DNA of 64,000 nucleotides. It comes from Lunularia cruciata. Taxonomy: Eukaryota; Streptophyta; Marchantiopsida; Lunulariales; Lunulariaceae. Positions within the stretch are counted from its first letter, which is position 1; each line of letters starts with the position of its first letter. The notes under the pieces are model-generated. The model searched no databases. It had not been told where the DNA came from and saw only the letters and a program-made list of their open reading frames with translations. Below, piece by piece: positions 12,071 through 22,478 of this stretch. The translations under genes were made by a program, and so were the position numbers. The stretch covers positions 2,581,303 to 2,645,302 of the forward strand of contig OX419759.1 in NCBI GenBank assembly GCA_948567375.1. The letters are read 5' to 3'.

Positions 12071-12099
12071 TGAAACCCTTTGCTTCTAATCCATCTTCC

Positions 12100-12320
12100 C
12101 TTTCCACTTATGTGTAACTCCCTCTTCCTCCCATCCCTACCAACAAACATGAGTACTATGAAGTTTATCTTACCCATGCATGTAATAACATCCAACATGA
12201 CCGCCAACAACACATTGAGTGCAAAGGGTATCCACTTCATGATGTCACATGGGAGACTTTTTCTCATCTCCATGATGCACAAATGGCTATCCAAGAGTTT
12301 GAAGATTTTATGGTGACAAG
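12100..12320 (+). pseudogene. Chromodomain remnant of B
   Basis: After integrase comes a proline-rich linker, then blocks reading HECKGYPLHDVTWE and HLHDAQMAIQEFEDFMVTR across frames. An aromatic and KWKGYP-type core ending in a Trp-Glu pair is the pattern of chromoviral chromodomains, which bind histone tails and guide integration. The linking bases are frameshifted. This places the family among Ty3 chromoviruses. Confidence 0.7.
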
Positions 12321-12348
12321 GAAGTCACCTACTAGTAGTGAGAGAATA

Positions 12349-12792
12349 TGTAACAATATGGAGTCAGCATACAAGTTAGTAGAAGCTAACAAGTTAGCAA
12401 ATATGCCAAATTAGCCAAGCAATCTAAGAATATTTTAAAAAATCTAAGAAACTTCTTGGTACCTTATACATATTGGCTAAAGTGTATGCCCAGTAGATAG
12501 CTTTTAAAAGGAAGATTCTTGGAAGCTTATTGGCTAGCTTAGCTTGCATGCCAAGTAAGTGGCGTCTAGGAGGAAGCTTCTTTGGAAGCTTCTTGATTGC
12601 TTTAGCTTGCACTCCAAGAAGGCGGCTTCTAGTAGGAAGATTCCTTGGGAACTTCCCAAGAGCCTTGTATTTCTTATTAATACTTAATCCCAACTTTATG
12701 TTAGGCATTTTGAGTTTCACTCATTTAAGAGTCACAATGTGATCTTCCACTTTGGTATTCCATTCTTCTATTTCTCTCTTTGGTCTTTTATA
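12349..12792 (+). repeat. 3' LTR of B
   Basis: 444 bp, from TGTAACAATATGGAG to TCTTTTATA. A purine-rich tract AGTGAGAGAATA precedes it (12337-12348). The final CA is mutated to TA. R2-like sequence follows with no gap. Confidence 0.9.
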
Positions 12793-13036
12793 GTTGCTCT
12801 ATCAAGGAAGATTGAAAATCCGTGATCCAATCTGATGGTAGGGAAGCAAAGGATGTAAATCTCTCTTACTTATGGAGATTTATCACCTCTTGTCTACCAT
12901 AATAACACCTAAAGAGAAAAATATTGCTCCTCCACCTCGATCACGTATGTCTCCTAGACTTGTTTATTAGCAACCACAAAACATGAGGAAATTAAAGAAG
13001 TAGAGAGAGCAAAAATATCCAAGAACACTATAATAA
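12793..13036 (-). mobile_element. R2-like fragment between Ty3 elements
   Basis: Matches 26424-26660 of the R2-like copy and is closest to 56584-56828, sharing variants such as GGGAAGCAAAGGATGTAAA. It starts at the same base after an LTR as the 56584 copy and ends where that copy has its internal deletion. This points to common descent. Confidence 0.85.
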
Positions 13037-14368
13037 CTCCAAATTCCAAATTCATGGACAAACCATACATGCAAATCTCACCTTGGAGGATATGCATTGT
13101 GCCTTTGTCAACATTCACCATATAATTCACCATTCACCATTCTTATAAATGTTGAGTTTAACTAGAATAATTCCAAACATGCAAGCATCAGATTTGCTTT
13201 CTTCTTCCTTAATTTTGGTCAAGATCCACTTGTTCCAAATTTCCTTTTTACTCCTCCTCCATCTCATGTCTCTCATATTTCCGCCTTCTTGACCATAATA
13301 TCCCAATCCCTAAAACAAGCCAAATCTCATCTCTTTGTTACTTAAAGTCATCAAAAATAACAACATCATCATGATTTCACCTTTCAACTTGGGGATAAGG
13401 TCATGCTTTCTTCTAGTAACCTACCCTTCCCACTTGATACCCAAGTTTGGATACTTGCTTCTAATTGCTTCCATTTGATGTCATCCAAGTTATTTTTCCT
13501 ATTGCTTATTAATTTGCCTTGCCTTGTCATATGCAAATCTACCCTATCTTTTATATTTCCAAGTTGAAACCTTTATGTTTCTAATCCATTTCCCTTTTCT
13601 TCTCATATCCAACCCCTCTCCCCTCCTCCTCATGTCTCCATCAATGATCATGAGGAGTAAGAAGTTTATAGTATCCTTGCATGTCACCACATTCAATGTT
13701 GCCGCCAACAACATACTGAGTACAAAGTCTTTTGGAAGGGTATCCCTTTCATGATGCCACTTGGGAGTCTCTTTTTTATCTCTAGAATGCACAAACGGTC
13801 ATCTAAGAGTTTGAAGTTTCCATGGTGATGATGACATCACCAACTAGCGGTGGGAGAATATGTAACAATATGGAGTTTACAAACAAGTTAGTTGAGACTA
13901 AATAAATAGCAAATAGGTCAAATTAGCCAAAAATTATAAGAATATTCTAGAATCATCTAGGAAGCTACTTGGTATCTCCTAAGTATCAAGTAATGTGCAT
14001 GCCAAGGGATGAATTCTAGGAAGAATCTTCTTGGGAAGCTTCCTAACTAGTTTAGCTTACACACCAAGTAGATGGCTTCTAGAAAGAAGCTTCTTGGGAC
14101 GCTTCCCAACAAGCTTAGCTTGCATGCTAAGTGGACAACTTCTAGAAGGAAGTTTCAAGAGAAGTTTCCCAATTGGCTTGGCTTGCACTCTAAGAAAGTG
14201 GCTTTTAGGAAACTTCTTGTGAAGCTTTTCAAGAGTCTTGTATGTTTTCTATAAATACCAAAGCCCAAGCTCATGCTAGACATTTCGAATTTTTCTTCAT
14301 TCAAGAGTCCCAATATGATTTTTCATGTTTATCTTCCGTTTTCTTATTTCTTTCCTTGGTGTTTTACA
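13037..14368 (+). mobile_element. Ty3 element X, 3' half only
   Basis: Integrase C-terminal half and a chromodomain remnant (13037-13830, matching 11560-12320 of B), purine tract GGTGGGAGAATA, then LTR 13861-14368. Everything 5' of mid-integrase is missing and replaced by an R2-like fragment. Several stops are present. Confidence 0.85.
13861..14368 (+). repeat. LTR of element X
   Basis: 508 bp, TGTAACAATATGGAG to GTTTTACA, with an intact purine tract directly before it. It is longer than sister LTRs because it has an extra GAAGCTTC-type repeat unit. A TATA-like CTATAAATACC lies near 14249-14259. Confidence 0.88.
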
Positions 14369-14816
14369 CTCCAATCAAGAGCACACTAGAGCACCAACAC
14401 TCTAAAGTAGAGGCACCTCACACAAACATGGTGCATAAACATGAAGCAAAGAATGGAGGGGGTCCAATCACAAGAAGTTTAAACAAACTTTCCATCTCAT
14501 AAATCAACACCGGACTCGGAGCTTTTCAAGATTCTTATATTTTCTATAAATGCCAAAGTCCAATCTCATGGTAGACATTCTAAGTTTTTCTCATTCAAGA
14601 GTCTCAATATGATATTGAATGTTGATCTTCCATTCTCCTATTTCCTTCCTTAGTGTTTTACACTCACTATCAAGAGCACACTAGAGCAGCAACACTCTAA
14701 AGTAGAGACACCTCACACAAACATGGTGCATAAACATCAAACAAAGAATGGAAGGGGCCTGATCACAAGAAGTTTAAATTAAACCCATCATCTCATAAAT
14801 CAACACTAGACTAACT
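14223..14816. repeat. 297-bp tandem duplication over LTR end
   Basis: 14223-14519 and 14520-14816 are direct repeats. Each holds the last 145 bases of the LTR plus about 150 bases of flank, including CACACTAGAGCA and ATGGTGCATAAACAT. The second unit therefore shows a false second LTR end at about 14664. Confidence 0.9.
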
Positions 14817-16439
14817 CTACCACCATTTGAGATTTGATATAATATGAATGTCTACCTACTCCTAAACTACCAAGATCACCAAGGATAGGAAAAAATTGTC
14901 TCTCCTTACCAAAACTACAAATATATATGTATCATTCCACTAATCACTATGATAACAAGTGAATGTGGATCAATTGGCTAGCGCACCAGTCTAGGAACCC
15001 AAGATCTAGGGTTCAAACACTATTGTGCCCAATCTAGAAAGATATATAAATTTTACCAAATAGTATTCAAAATCTCATCTGAACTAGTTAAACTCATGCC
15101 AACAAGCTGACCCTTCTTAACCTCTCTAGCCCACGATCTATTGTTGAAAGGTCCAAAACATCCAATGATTGGAGTCCATCACTCTAAACTAGAGTACCAA
15201 TTTTGAGAGCTTTTCCCACCAGAATAAGGCCATGGAGATCCAATGTTGCAACGTTTTTGCAATCCACAGTACATGTGACACCTGTAACCTCGCACCGATT
15301 CTAAGATACATTTTCAGACAGAACACATGGCCCAACAGCATGAACCCAATGCCATGAATCTAGTGCAATACGTGTATAAGTGATGTTCATCCGGAAGTAC
15401 CACAGCAGATCCCCTTCTCTGATTGTGCCGGTTAATGCAGCCCGTGTTGTTACGCTAGCAGCTTGCTCATGAGAACCACAAACAGACTTAGCAACACACC
15501 TAGTATTCCAACTTCTAGCTGAAGTTCATAAAACTCACATCGAATTTCTTCGCCCGGTGCAACATCTAGGCCGATTCAGCGCTTCATCCACATAAGACTG
15601 CTGTCTATCATTTGCAGTTGAAGATGCAGATGAAAATCCGCCTACTACCCTCTCCAAGACGGACTTCATGTTTACGTCCAATAAAAAACACAGTGCTTGA
15701 CTTGCGACGCATTTTGAGCGTATGCTAAACACTTGAACCACAGTGAGGTCGACTGCATAACTTCATGATACATAACGTATCTAAACATGTAAGTGTCTGA
15801 TAATCCAATCATACATCCAATGCTGCGGTATAAGTGGACACTCCGTCTTTCTAGTTCGCTGTAGGGAACTACAGAGTAGTAAAGGCGAAAAGATACTCAG
15901 ATTTTGTTCTCCAAATTTCCATTTCTTTGATGTTTTCTAGATTCTGTGCGGAACTCCTTTCACTAACTTGGATTGGTTTGACTTCAGCGCACATATTTGT
16001 CAGGCTCCTTTTACACTGGTTTATGTGGGACGTTGGGTGCACAAAAGCCTGTGTTTTTTGTCAAAGATCCAAAGCTGATTGGCTAGTGCATTCAGTAGGG
16101 TCCATTACGTTTAACCACAGTGCATGTATTCGATCGAGACTTGATGAACGTTTCCATGCCAGAATGCTGAAATCGCGTTACGGTATCAAAGGTGTTTGAC
16201 TAAATGTCTCTATATTTTCATGTTTGTATCTCCACATACAGTAGATAAATAATTTTATTGTACAAAAGTGAAGTGTAGATACCACTGACAGATCTATTTT
16301 TTCCAGATCATTCCGTCCAATAAGCACACCAGTAGATGAAACTGAAAATTATATTTATTTTCATACCTACAAGTGAAAACTAGCATACAACCACCAAAAG
16401 AAATAACATGTTGAACTTATAGAGAACGGTCTACATTGT
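14817..16439. other. Mostly unique, unassigned DNA
   Basis: 14817-15120 is AT-rich with a tRNA-like patch. About 15120-16200 is more GC-rich and less repetitive than its surroundings, with CpG-containing sequence that looks younger or functional. The longest minus-strand frame, 15535-15741, is 68 codons (starts MVQVFSIRSKC), and a plus-strand frame spans 15927-16199. I recognise neither. It could be part of a host gene or an undecayed insertion. Confidence 0.4.
14966..15035 (+). repeat. tRNA-like sequence, possible SINE head
   Basis: A box A-like TTGGCTAGCGCA near 14975 is followed about 34 bases later by a box B-like GGGTTCAAACAC near 15009. The spacing suits a tRNA promoter, but the T-stem does not pair and the acceptor arms do not match. 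It is not a functional tRNA; a tRNA-derived SINE or pseudo-tRNA is possible. Confidence 0.3.
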
Positions 16440-16905
16440 CAATGGAAGAGCAAAATGAAAGATCACGTTGGTACTCTTGAATTAGAGAAATTCCAAATCC
16501 TAGTATGAGTTTATGCTTTGGTATTCATAAAGATTATACAAGGCTCTTGAGAAGTTTCTCAAGAAGTTTTCTTAAAGTCACTTTCTTAGAGTGAAAGTCA
16601 AGCTAATCAAGAAATTTCCTTCTAGAAACCACCTACTTGGCATACAAGCTAAGTTAGATGGGAAACTTCCCAAGAAACTTCCTTCTAGAGGTCAACTACT
16701 TGGCATGCAAGTTAAGTTACTCGGGAAGCTTCCCAAGAAGCTTCCTCCTAGAAATCACCATTTGGCATGCACATTACTTGATATTTGGAAGGACCAAATA
16801 GCTTCCTACATGCTTCTAGAATATTATTATAACTTTTGGCTAATTTGGCCTGTTTGCTACTTCCTTAGTCTCAACTAACTCATTTGTAAACTCTATATTG
16901 TTACA
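16440..16905 (-). repeat. 3' LTR of A'
   Basis: Ends TATTGTTACA at 16905, followed by TATTCTCACACCGCT, the complement of the polypurine tract. The left edge lacks the expected TGTAAAAGACCAAGG and starts inside the LTR, so about 20-30 bases are missing. Confidence 0.85.
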
Positions 16906-17036
16906 TATTCTCACACCGCTAGTTGGTGATGTCCTTAGTTTAGCCTATTTGCTACTTCTTTAGTCTCAACTAAAACATTTGTAAACTCTATATTGTTACA
17001 TATTCTCACATCGCTAGTTGATAATATCCTTGTCAT
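16838..17036. repeat. Tandem repeat across LTR/PPT junction
   Basis: About 99 bases repeated once: LTR end, polypurine tract and adjoining internal bases (CACCGCTAGTTGGTGATGTCC and CATCGCTAGTTGATAATATCC). The element thus has two LTR-end and purine-tract copies in a row. Confidence 0.9.
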
Positions 17037-17099
17037 CGTGGAAGCTTCAAATTCTTGTATTGTAATTTTTGCATTCTAGAGATAAGAAGAGGCTCCCAA

Positions 17100-18290
17100 G
17101 TGGCATCATGAAAGGATACCCTTTCCAAAGGACTTTATACTCAATATGTTGGTGATGGTCACATTGAATATCACGATGTGCGAGGACATAATCAATTTCA
17201 TACTCCTCATAATCGTTGAAAGAGACTTAAATAAGAGGGAGTTGGATATGAAAGGAAAAGAAAGATGGATTAGAAACAAAGGATTTCAACTTGGAAATAT
17301 GAAAGATAGAGTGGATTCTCATTTGACAAGGCAAGGCAAATTGATAAGCAACTAGAGAAATGATTTGGGTGACATCAAATGGACCTGTCCAATTAGAAGC
17401 AAGTTTACAAACTTGGGTATCAAGTGGGAGGGGTAGGTTATTAGAAAAAAGCATGACCTTATCACCAAGTTGAAAGGTGAGATTGTGGTGATGTTGGTTC
17501 GTGTATTGTTTCTGATGATTTTGAGCAACAAAGAGATGAGATTTGGCTTATTGTAGAGATTGGGATATTATGGTCAAGAAGGTGGAACATGAGATGGTGG
17601 AGGAGTGAGAAGTAAATCTAGAACAAATGAGTCTTCGCTAAAATAGAAGGAGAAGGAAGAGAATCCGGTGCTCACATATTTGGAATTATTATAAGCAGAC
17701 GAAACAACTTCACGACATTCATCTTAATTGGTATAGTGAATGTTGACAAAGGTACAAAGCATATCCTCCAAGATATGATTTGCATGTTTGGTTTGTCCTA
17801 AATTTGAGGATGATAGGTCATGGACAAAGCATGCTTGGTCAAGAAGAGTGTTTGCTAAAAAATTTTGGTGAATCAAGGATCGCGGTCAAAGATGAGTACA
17901 TAAGACATCCCATGATGCTTCAAGACAATGTCAAAGTAGATCTAGGCTAATGTTAGAGCATCCACTCTATCACATGTTGGTGCTAAATAGATTTTCTTGC
18001 TAAGCTTATTGACAAACACCATTATTGTTATGTGACCTTGCGATGTCTTGGGCAAAGATGTGATGAGATCTAAGCTCACATGTTCCTATTAAGTAGATGG
18101 GATGGGAAGTAGTTGAAGGACTCAGTTTTTGGTTGTTGGCCTTATTACATTGGTAACTTTCACAAGATCAAACTCTCAAACATCTCATGTCATGTTGGGC
18201 ATCACCATTTGCATTGTAGGGTACCCAAGATCTTTTCCACACCCATGTGACCAGCAATTGGTAAGTCATGGGCTTCTTGAAGGCACACAA
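17100..18290 (-). pseudogene. Integrase remnant of A'
   Basis: 17227-17454 encodes the integrase C-terminal block: NNLPLPLDTQVCKLASNW, then MRIHSIFHISKLKSFV. The chromodomain segment is only traceable at about 17100-17230. The core lies at about 17700-18000 and the HHCC part at about 18075-18290. Multiple stops are present. Confidence 0.75.
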
Positions 18291-18599
18291 GTTATAAATC
18301 ACCCTTGGTTAGAACATAGATCCAATTCTCATATGATAGAAAGCCTTCCTTGAAGGAGAAGGTATTTTATTCCTTACCATGTACTACAAGATGACATTGT
18401 ACCATCTGAAAGAAGTTCTTGATTGCAATCCTAAACTCAATTTGGACTTTTGGCTCAATTGACACTGTTGTAATTGCCACCATGATGAAAGGATTAGACT
18501 TCAAATCAGATCATCATGGTACAGGCATTGGGGATGACATGGAACCTATCAAGTTTGTACTCAAGTTTAAGGTCAAACAACTATAGTTGCTCCTCCCAT

Positions 18600-19815
18600 C
18601 AATGATGATGACTCTTCATGTGCTCCAAATGTAATGTTTGCAATACGGGTTTGTGATTGTTTTACATGATCACTCCTTTCCCCAAGAGATAATTTCTCTA
18701 TATCTTGGTGGCATATACCATTGCTAGTTGTTCTTGATCTCAAGCAGAGTCATTCTTTTTTATGGTGTTTAGTCAATGAGACACAAAGGTAATGGGATGT
18801 ATCTCATCAAAAAATTCCTACTATAACATAGCTCCAATGGCAAAGTTAGAAGTGTTGACATCAACCGCATAAGGTAAGTTGAGGATCATGTGGTCAAAGA
18901 ATGTGTCTTGAAAACACATATGTTTCAGCTTTTGGAATGCTTCTTTGTGGTTGGTGGTCCATTGAAAGCTCGAGTCTTTCCCAAGAGGTCATCAATGGTG
19001 AAATCACATGGGCATTATAGTAGATGAATTTTTGGTAAAAACTTGCCAATCTATTAAATTTTTGTATTTAGGTGGTATCATTTAAAGTAGGCCAATCGAT
19101 AATGGCTTTGATTTTCTCCTCTTCCATCTTGATCCCTATGATGAGATCTTATGATCCAAGAAGGTAACTTCTTTTTGCCAAAAGGCACACTTTGACTTTG
19201 TGCAATAAAACTTCCATTGGCATAGTCATGTTAGGACATCTTGTAGGTGATTTGCATGTTCTACCTCCATCTTGCTATAGATTAAAATATCATCTAAGAA
19301 CACTACCATGTACTAATCCAATAGCACATCCAACATCTAATGCATCTTATACATGAAGACTAGTAGAGCATTAGTGAACCCAAAAGGTAGAACTCTCCAT
19401 TCAAAATGCCCATGCCTTGTGAAAAAGGTAATCTTTCACACATCCTCTCTATCAATGGGAATTTTCCAATAACCATTTTAGAGATACAACTTGTAGAAGT
19501 ATTGTACTCCACTCAATTGATCTAGTAAGTCATCAATTCAAGGCAAAAGATATGTATTCTTCACTATTCATTTATTGATGCCTTAGTGATCAGTATAGAA
19601 GCAAAGTCCTCCATCCTTCTTTGGGAAAAATAGTACCGGTACTCCCCAAGGAGATGTATTATATCACATGAAATTCTTCTTCAACAACTTTGTCAATATT
19701 GTTTGAAGCTCATCCAACTCTTTCGGTGAGAGCCAATAGATTGGTCTACTCATTGGCATACTTCTTGGCAATAACTCAATCTTGAAGTGCATACCATGAT
19801 AAAATGGTAATCCGT
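18600..19815 (-). pseudogene. RT and RNase H of A'
   Basis: Nucleotide match to A (625-1840) and D (45837-47050). The RT catalytic region corresponds to ATCATCTAAGAACACTACC near 19292, the complement of the LDDILIYS coding block. It is not open in any frame over the whole domain. Confidence 0.75.
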
Positions 19816-20083
19816 TTGGTAGATGATCCAAAGACACATCTACAAACTCCTAAAATATTTGATCAACCATTGCTTGATGTGGCTTTTGGCACTCATCTAA
19901 TTCTCCATGTACAATCAGCTTAATGTGCATTGAAAAAATAGGAATATCTTCCTCCAAAGCTTACTCTATGGTTACTTTACTAACAAACCTCCCATCTTGG
20001 GATTGCCTATTCTTAAGTGTCTTACTCAAAAGTGCAAAGCAACTTAATTGGTAATTCTTACCTTGGTGTTGTACTTGAATTTA

Positions 20084-20446
20084 TCATTGGATCCGATCAA
20101 ACTGAACCTTATGATGTTCAAGCCAAGGTAAACCTAGAATAACATCATAGTGTAGAGATACCACTACAAATCTCATAAACTCCAAATACTCCTTCTTGAT
20201 CTTGGATGTAACAAGATGTAAGATACAAAATGCAAAACCCTTTCTACCATCCGCTATCATCAATCTAATTTTAATGATTAACTTGATAGGAAAACTCAAT
20301 TCTTTTGCTAATTGCATGGACATGTAATTCTCTAAACTTCCCAAATCAACCAAAATCCTAGAATCACAATCAAATATCATACCTTGCAAGTGAAGCAAAC
20401 TTGCATAGATTGAGCCTTCAATCCCATTGGAACTAATCAAGTTCAC
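20084..20446 (-). pseudogene. Protease of A'
   Basis: 120 residues remain open, with MNLISSNGIEGSIYASL, RILVDLGSLENYMS, LMIADGRKGF and VILGLPWLEHHKV. The active-site triad reads D-L-G rather than D-S/T-G. Nearly identical to 2131-2472 of A. Confidence 0.8.
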
Positions 20447-20479
20447 AATAGGTGGTTTGGATTCTCCTACTAATATTCT

Positions 20480-21450
20480 TTGTTTCCTTGATCATCATGC
20501 TCCATTAACTCCATTTGGGTGATTTGTCAAGGTTGTCCATTCTTGACTGGAGATTCAACAATATGATACTTACTTTAGTGAAATAAATCAATCACCATTT
20601 TTTCACAATATTTCCCTATCTATAGTGTCAAGTGGTCTCCATTAGATGGCATTGATCTCCTTTTGTGTCAACTCCTCAACCCGTGTGTAGAGTGTGGGCA
20701 GGTTTTGTGAAGATCAAGGTCAAGACCAATTGGCTGAGTGCTTTGATTCCTTAGTTACAATAGAAAGTTGTTGCAACCAAGGAATCAAAGCACTCAGCCA
20801 ATTGCATGGTTTTCTCCCAAGTGTTTGGGCTCCCACATGATCATTTCCAATTTTGCGCATGACTTTAAACTACTCACAAATTGATCCAAAGCTTCACCTT
20901 ACAATATATTTGGAATTTGCATTATGGTGTTCTTGAATTGAGGGATGTAGCTTCTTATAAAACCAAAATACTTCAATTCTATCAATCTATCTCATGCGGC
21001 TCATGTGGCATTTATAGCTCAGAATTGCCCAATTATTATAATCTTGAATTCTTCCCATGTTGAGATTGGCATAATAAATTGTTGTTCAGCTTGCTCCACT
21101 CGGAATTGCCATTATAGTTTTACCACTCCATCCATTGGCTTGAAGCCAAGAGAATTTTTCTCCATTCATCTTGAAGATTTGTAGCTCCAAAATATCATTC
21201 ACAATCAAACACAAAATTCTCCATTGTGCACTCTTGCCTTCAAATACCTTGGGCTTTGGAAATAAGATTCACTCTTCTCCTTCTCAAAATGGTGCTCTCC
21301 CTACATGCTCTTGTTGTTGATGGTCTTGTTCTTCCAAAAATCAAATAAGGTGCTCAATCTTTTATTGCATAGTAGTGATAATTTTGGGCATTGCCGCCAT
21401 GGCTACTATTCTATCAAATTACCTATAATTGTCTAAGTTAACATGTAGAT
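20480..21450 (-). pseudogene. gag of A'
   Basis: Collinear with gag of A and D and heavily broken. It carries the inverted repeat of A at about 20738-20805. A degraded zinc-knuckle region lies near 20530-20600. Confidence 0.65.
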
Positions 21451-21633
21451 GCAACACGTCCACCATTCTCCATAAGTTATAATGGAAGTACCGAAGGCTC
21501 ATTAGACAAGATAATTATATTCAAAAAATTCTACCCAAAGCATGATGATGTTTGGGTGGTATATGGACACAAAATCCCAATGGTTTACCAAAAATGGATT
21601 TGGTGGTCTATAAATCACATCCATCCCATTCTT

Positions 21634-21645
21634 GCTCTAATACTA
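21634..21645 (-). other. Primer binding site of A'
   Basis: Plus strand GCTCTAATACTA, a mutated complement of TGGTATCAGAGC, one base before the LTR. Confidence 0.75.
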
Positions 21646-21646
21646 A

Positions 21647-22111
21647 TGTCAAAGACCAAGGAAAGAAATAGGAGAATGGAAGATCAAAGTGAAAGATCAC
21701 ATTGTGACTCTTGAATGAGTGAAACTTTGAATCCTAGCATGAGCTTGGGCTTTGGTATTTACATGGAATCTACAAGGCTCTTAAGAAGCTTTGCAAGAAG
21801 CTTCTTAAAAAGTGTCTTCTTAGAATGCAAGCCAAGCTAATCATGCAACTCCTTGAGAAGCTTCCTTCTAGAAGCTGCCTACTTGGCATGCAAGCTAAGC
21901 TAGTCGAGAAGCTTCTCAAGAAGTTTACCTTTAGAAGTCACCACTTGGCATGCACATTACATGATACTTGGAAGGTACCAAGTAGCTTCCTAGATGCTTC
22001 TAGAAGATTCTTATAATTTTTGGCTAATTTGGCCTATTTTTGGCTAAAGACTAGCAAAGTAACAACTTTGCTAGTCTTTATTAACTTGTCTTTAAATTCC
22101 ATATTTTTACA
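21647..22111 (-). repeat. 5' LTR of A'
   Basis: 465 bp, TGTCAAAGACC to TTTTTACA. It is about 55 bp longer than the LTR of A, partly because of a 16-bp perfect hairpin at 22045-22080 that A lacks. Confidence 0.88.
22045..22080. repeat. Perfect 16-bp hairpin in LTR
   Basis: Arms TAAAGACTAGCAAAGT (22045-22060) and ACTTTGCTAGTCTTTA (22065-22080) with a 4-base loop. Absent from the sister LTR 3697-4106, where a single CTTTTCTAGTCTTGAC-like copy stands. Confidence 0.92.
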
Positions 22112-22478
22112 AAGAGCAAAGATGTGCTCTAGTATCTTGAGGAATGGACAAGTCAACTAAGAGAGAAGGTCGCATATGTTGACACTATTGCTCCATCAAG
22201 AAAGATGCAAGTGTCTAGTCCAATCAGTAGGTAAGGAAGCAAGGGATGGAAGGTCATCTTGTGCCCATGGAGATAAACCATCTCTTGTCTTCCACAATAA
22301 CATTTGGAGAGAAAAGGATCACTCCTTGATATTGGTAAAGTATGTCTCTAAAATTGGCCTTTTAGCAATAACAAAGTGGAAGGAAAGTAGGGGTGCCCAA
22401 AGAGACCAACTAACCAAAAATACTATAGGTGCCATCTACTCCATATATAGTAGGCCTACCCGTCCGCATGAGAAACAC
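22112..22478 (-). mobile_element. R2-like fragment (duplicate)
   Basis: Duplicate of 4107-4465 with the same LTR/R2-like junction (TTTTTACA then AAGAGCAAAGATG). Matches about 26337-26702 of the R2-like copy. Confidence 0.85.

Larger units (their letters stand above)
7349..12792 (+). mobile_element. Ty3/gypsy chromovirus B (plus strand)
   Basis: A nearly complete but dead element: truncated 5' LTR (7349-7716), primer binding site, gag, protease, RT, RNase H, integrase, chromodomain remnant, purine-rich tract and 3' LTR (12349-12792). The 5' LTR lacks about its first 100 bases, at exactly the point where the segmental duplication ends. The right flank starts in R2-like sequence at 12793, the same junction as element C at 56583/56584. 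Confidence 0.9.
16440..22111 (-). mobile_element. Ty3/gypsy chromovirus A' (minus strand)
   Basis: The most nearly end-to-end Ty3 copy of its type here. On the minus strand: 5' LTR (21647-22111), primer site, gag (about 21450-20480), protease (20446-20084), RT (about 19815-19218), RNase H (about 18925-18600), integrase and chromodomain linker (about 18280-17100), polypurine tract and 3' LTR (16440-16905). From 17975 rightward it is the duplicate of element A. All coding regions are broken. Confidence 0.9.

Noticed and set aside
14031..14254. Overlapping plus-strand frames rich in LACTPSR/ACMLSG repeats, also at 16591 and 21825
   Set aside because: They are translations of the GAAGCTTC-rich LTR repeats. 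The repeated peptides follow the DNA repeat.
14966..15035. Functional tRNA gene
   Set aside because: Box A and B spacing fits, but acceptor and T stems do not pair and no anticodon stem forms.
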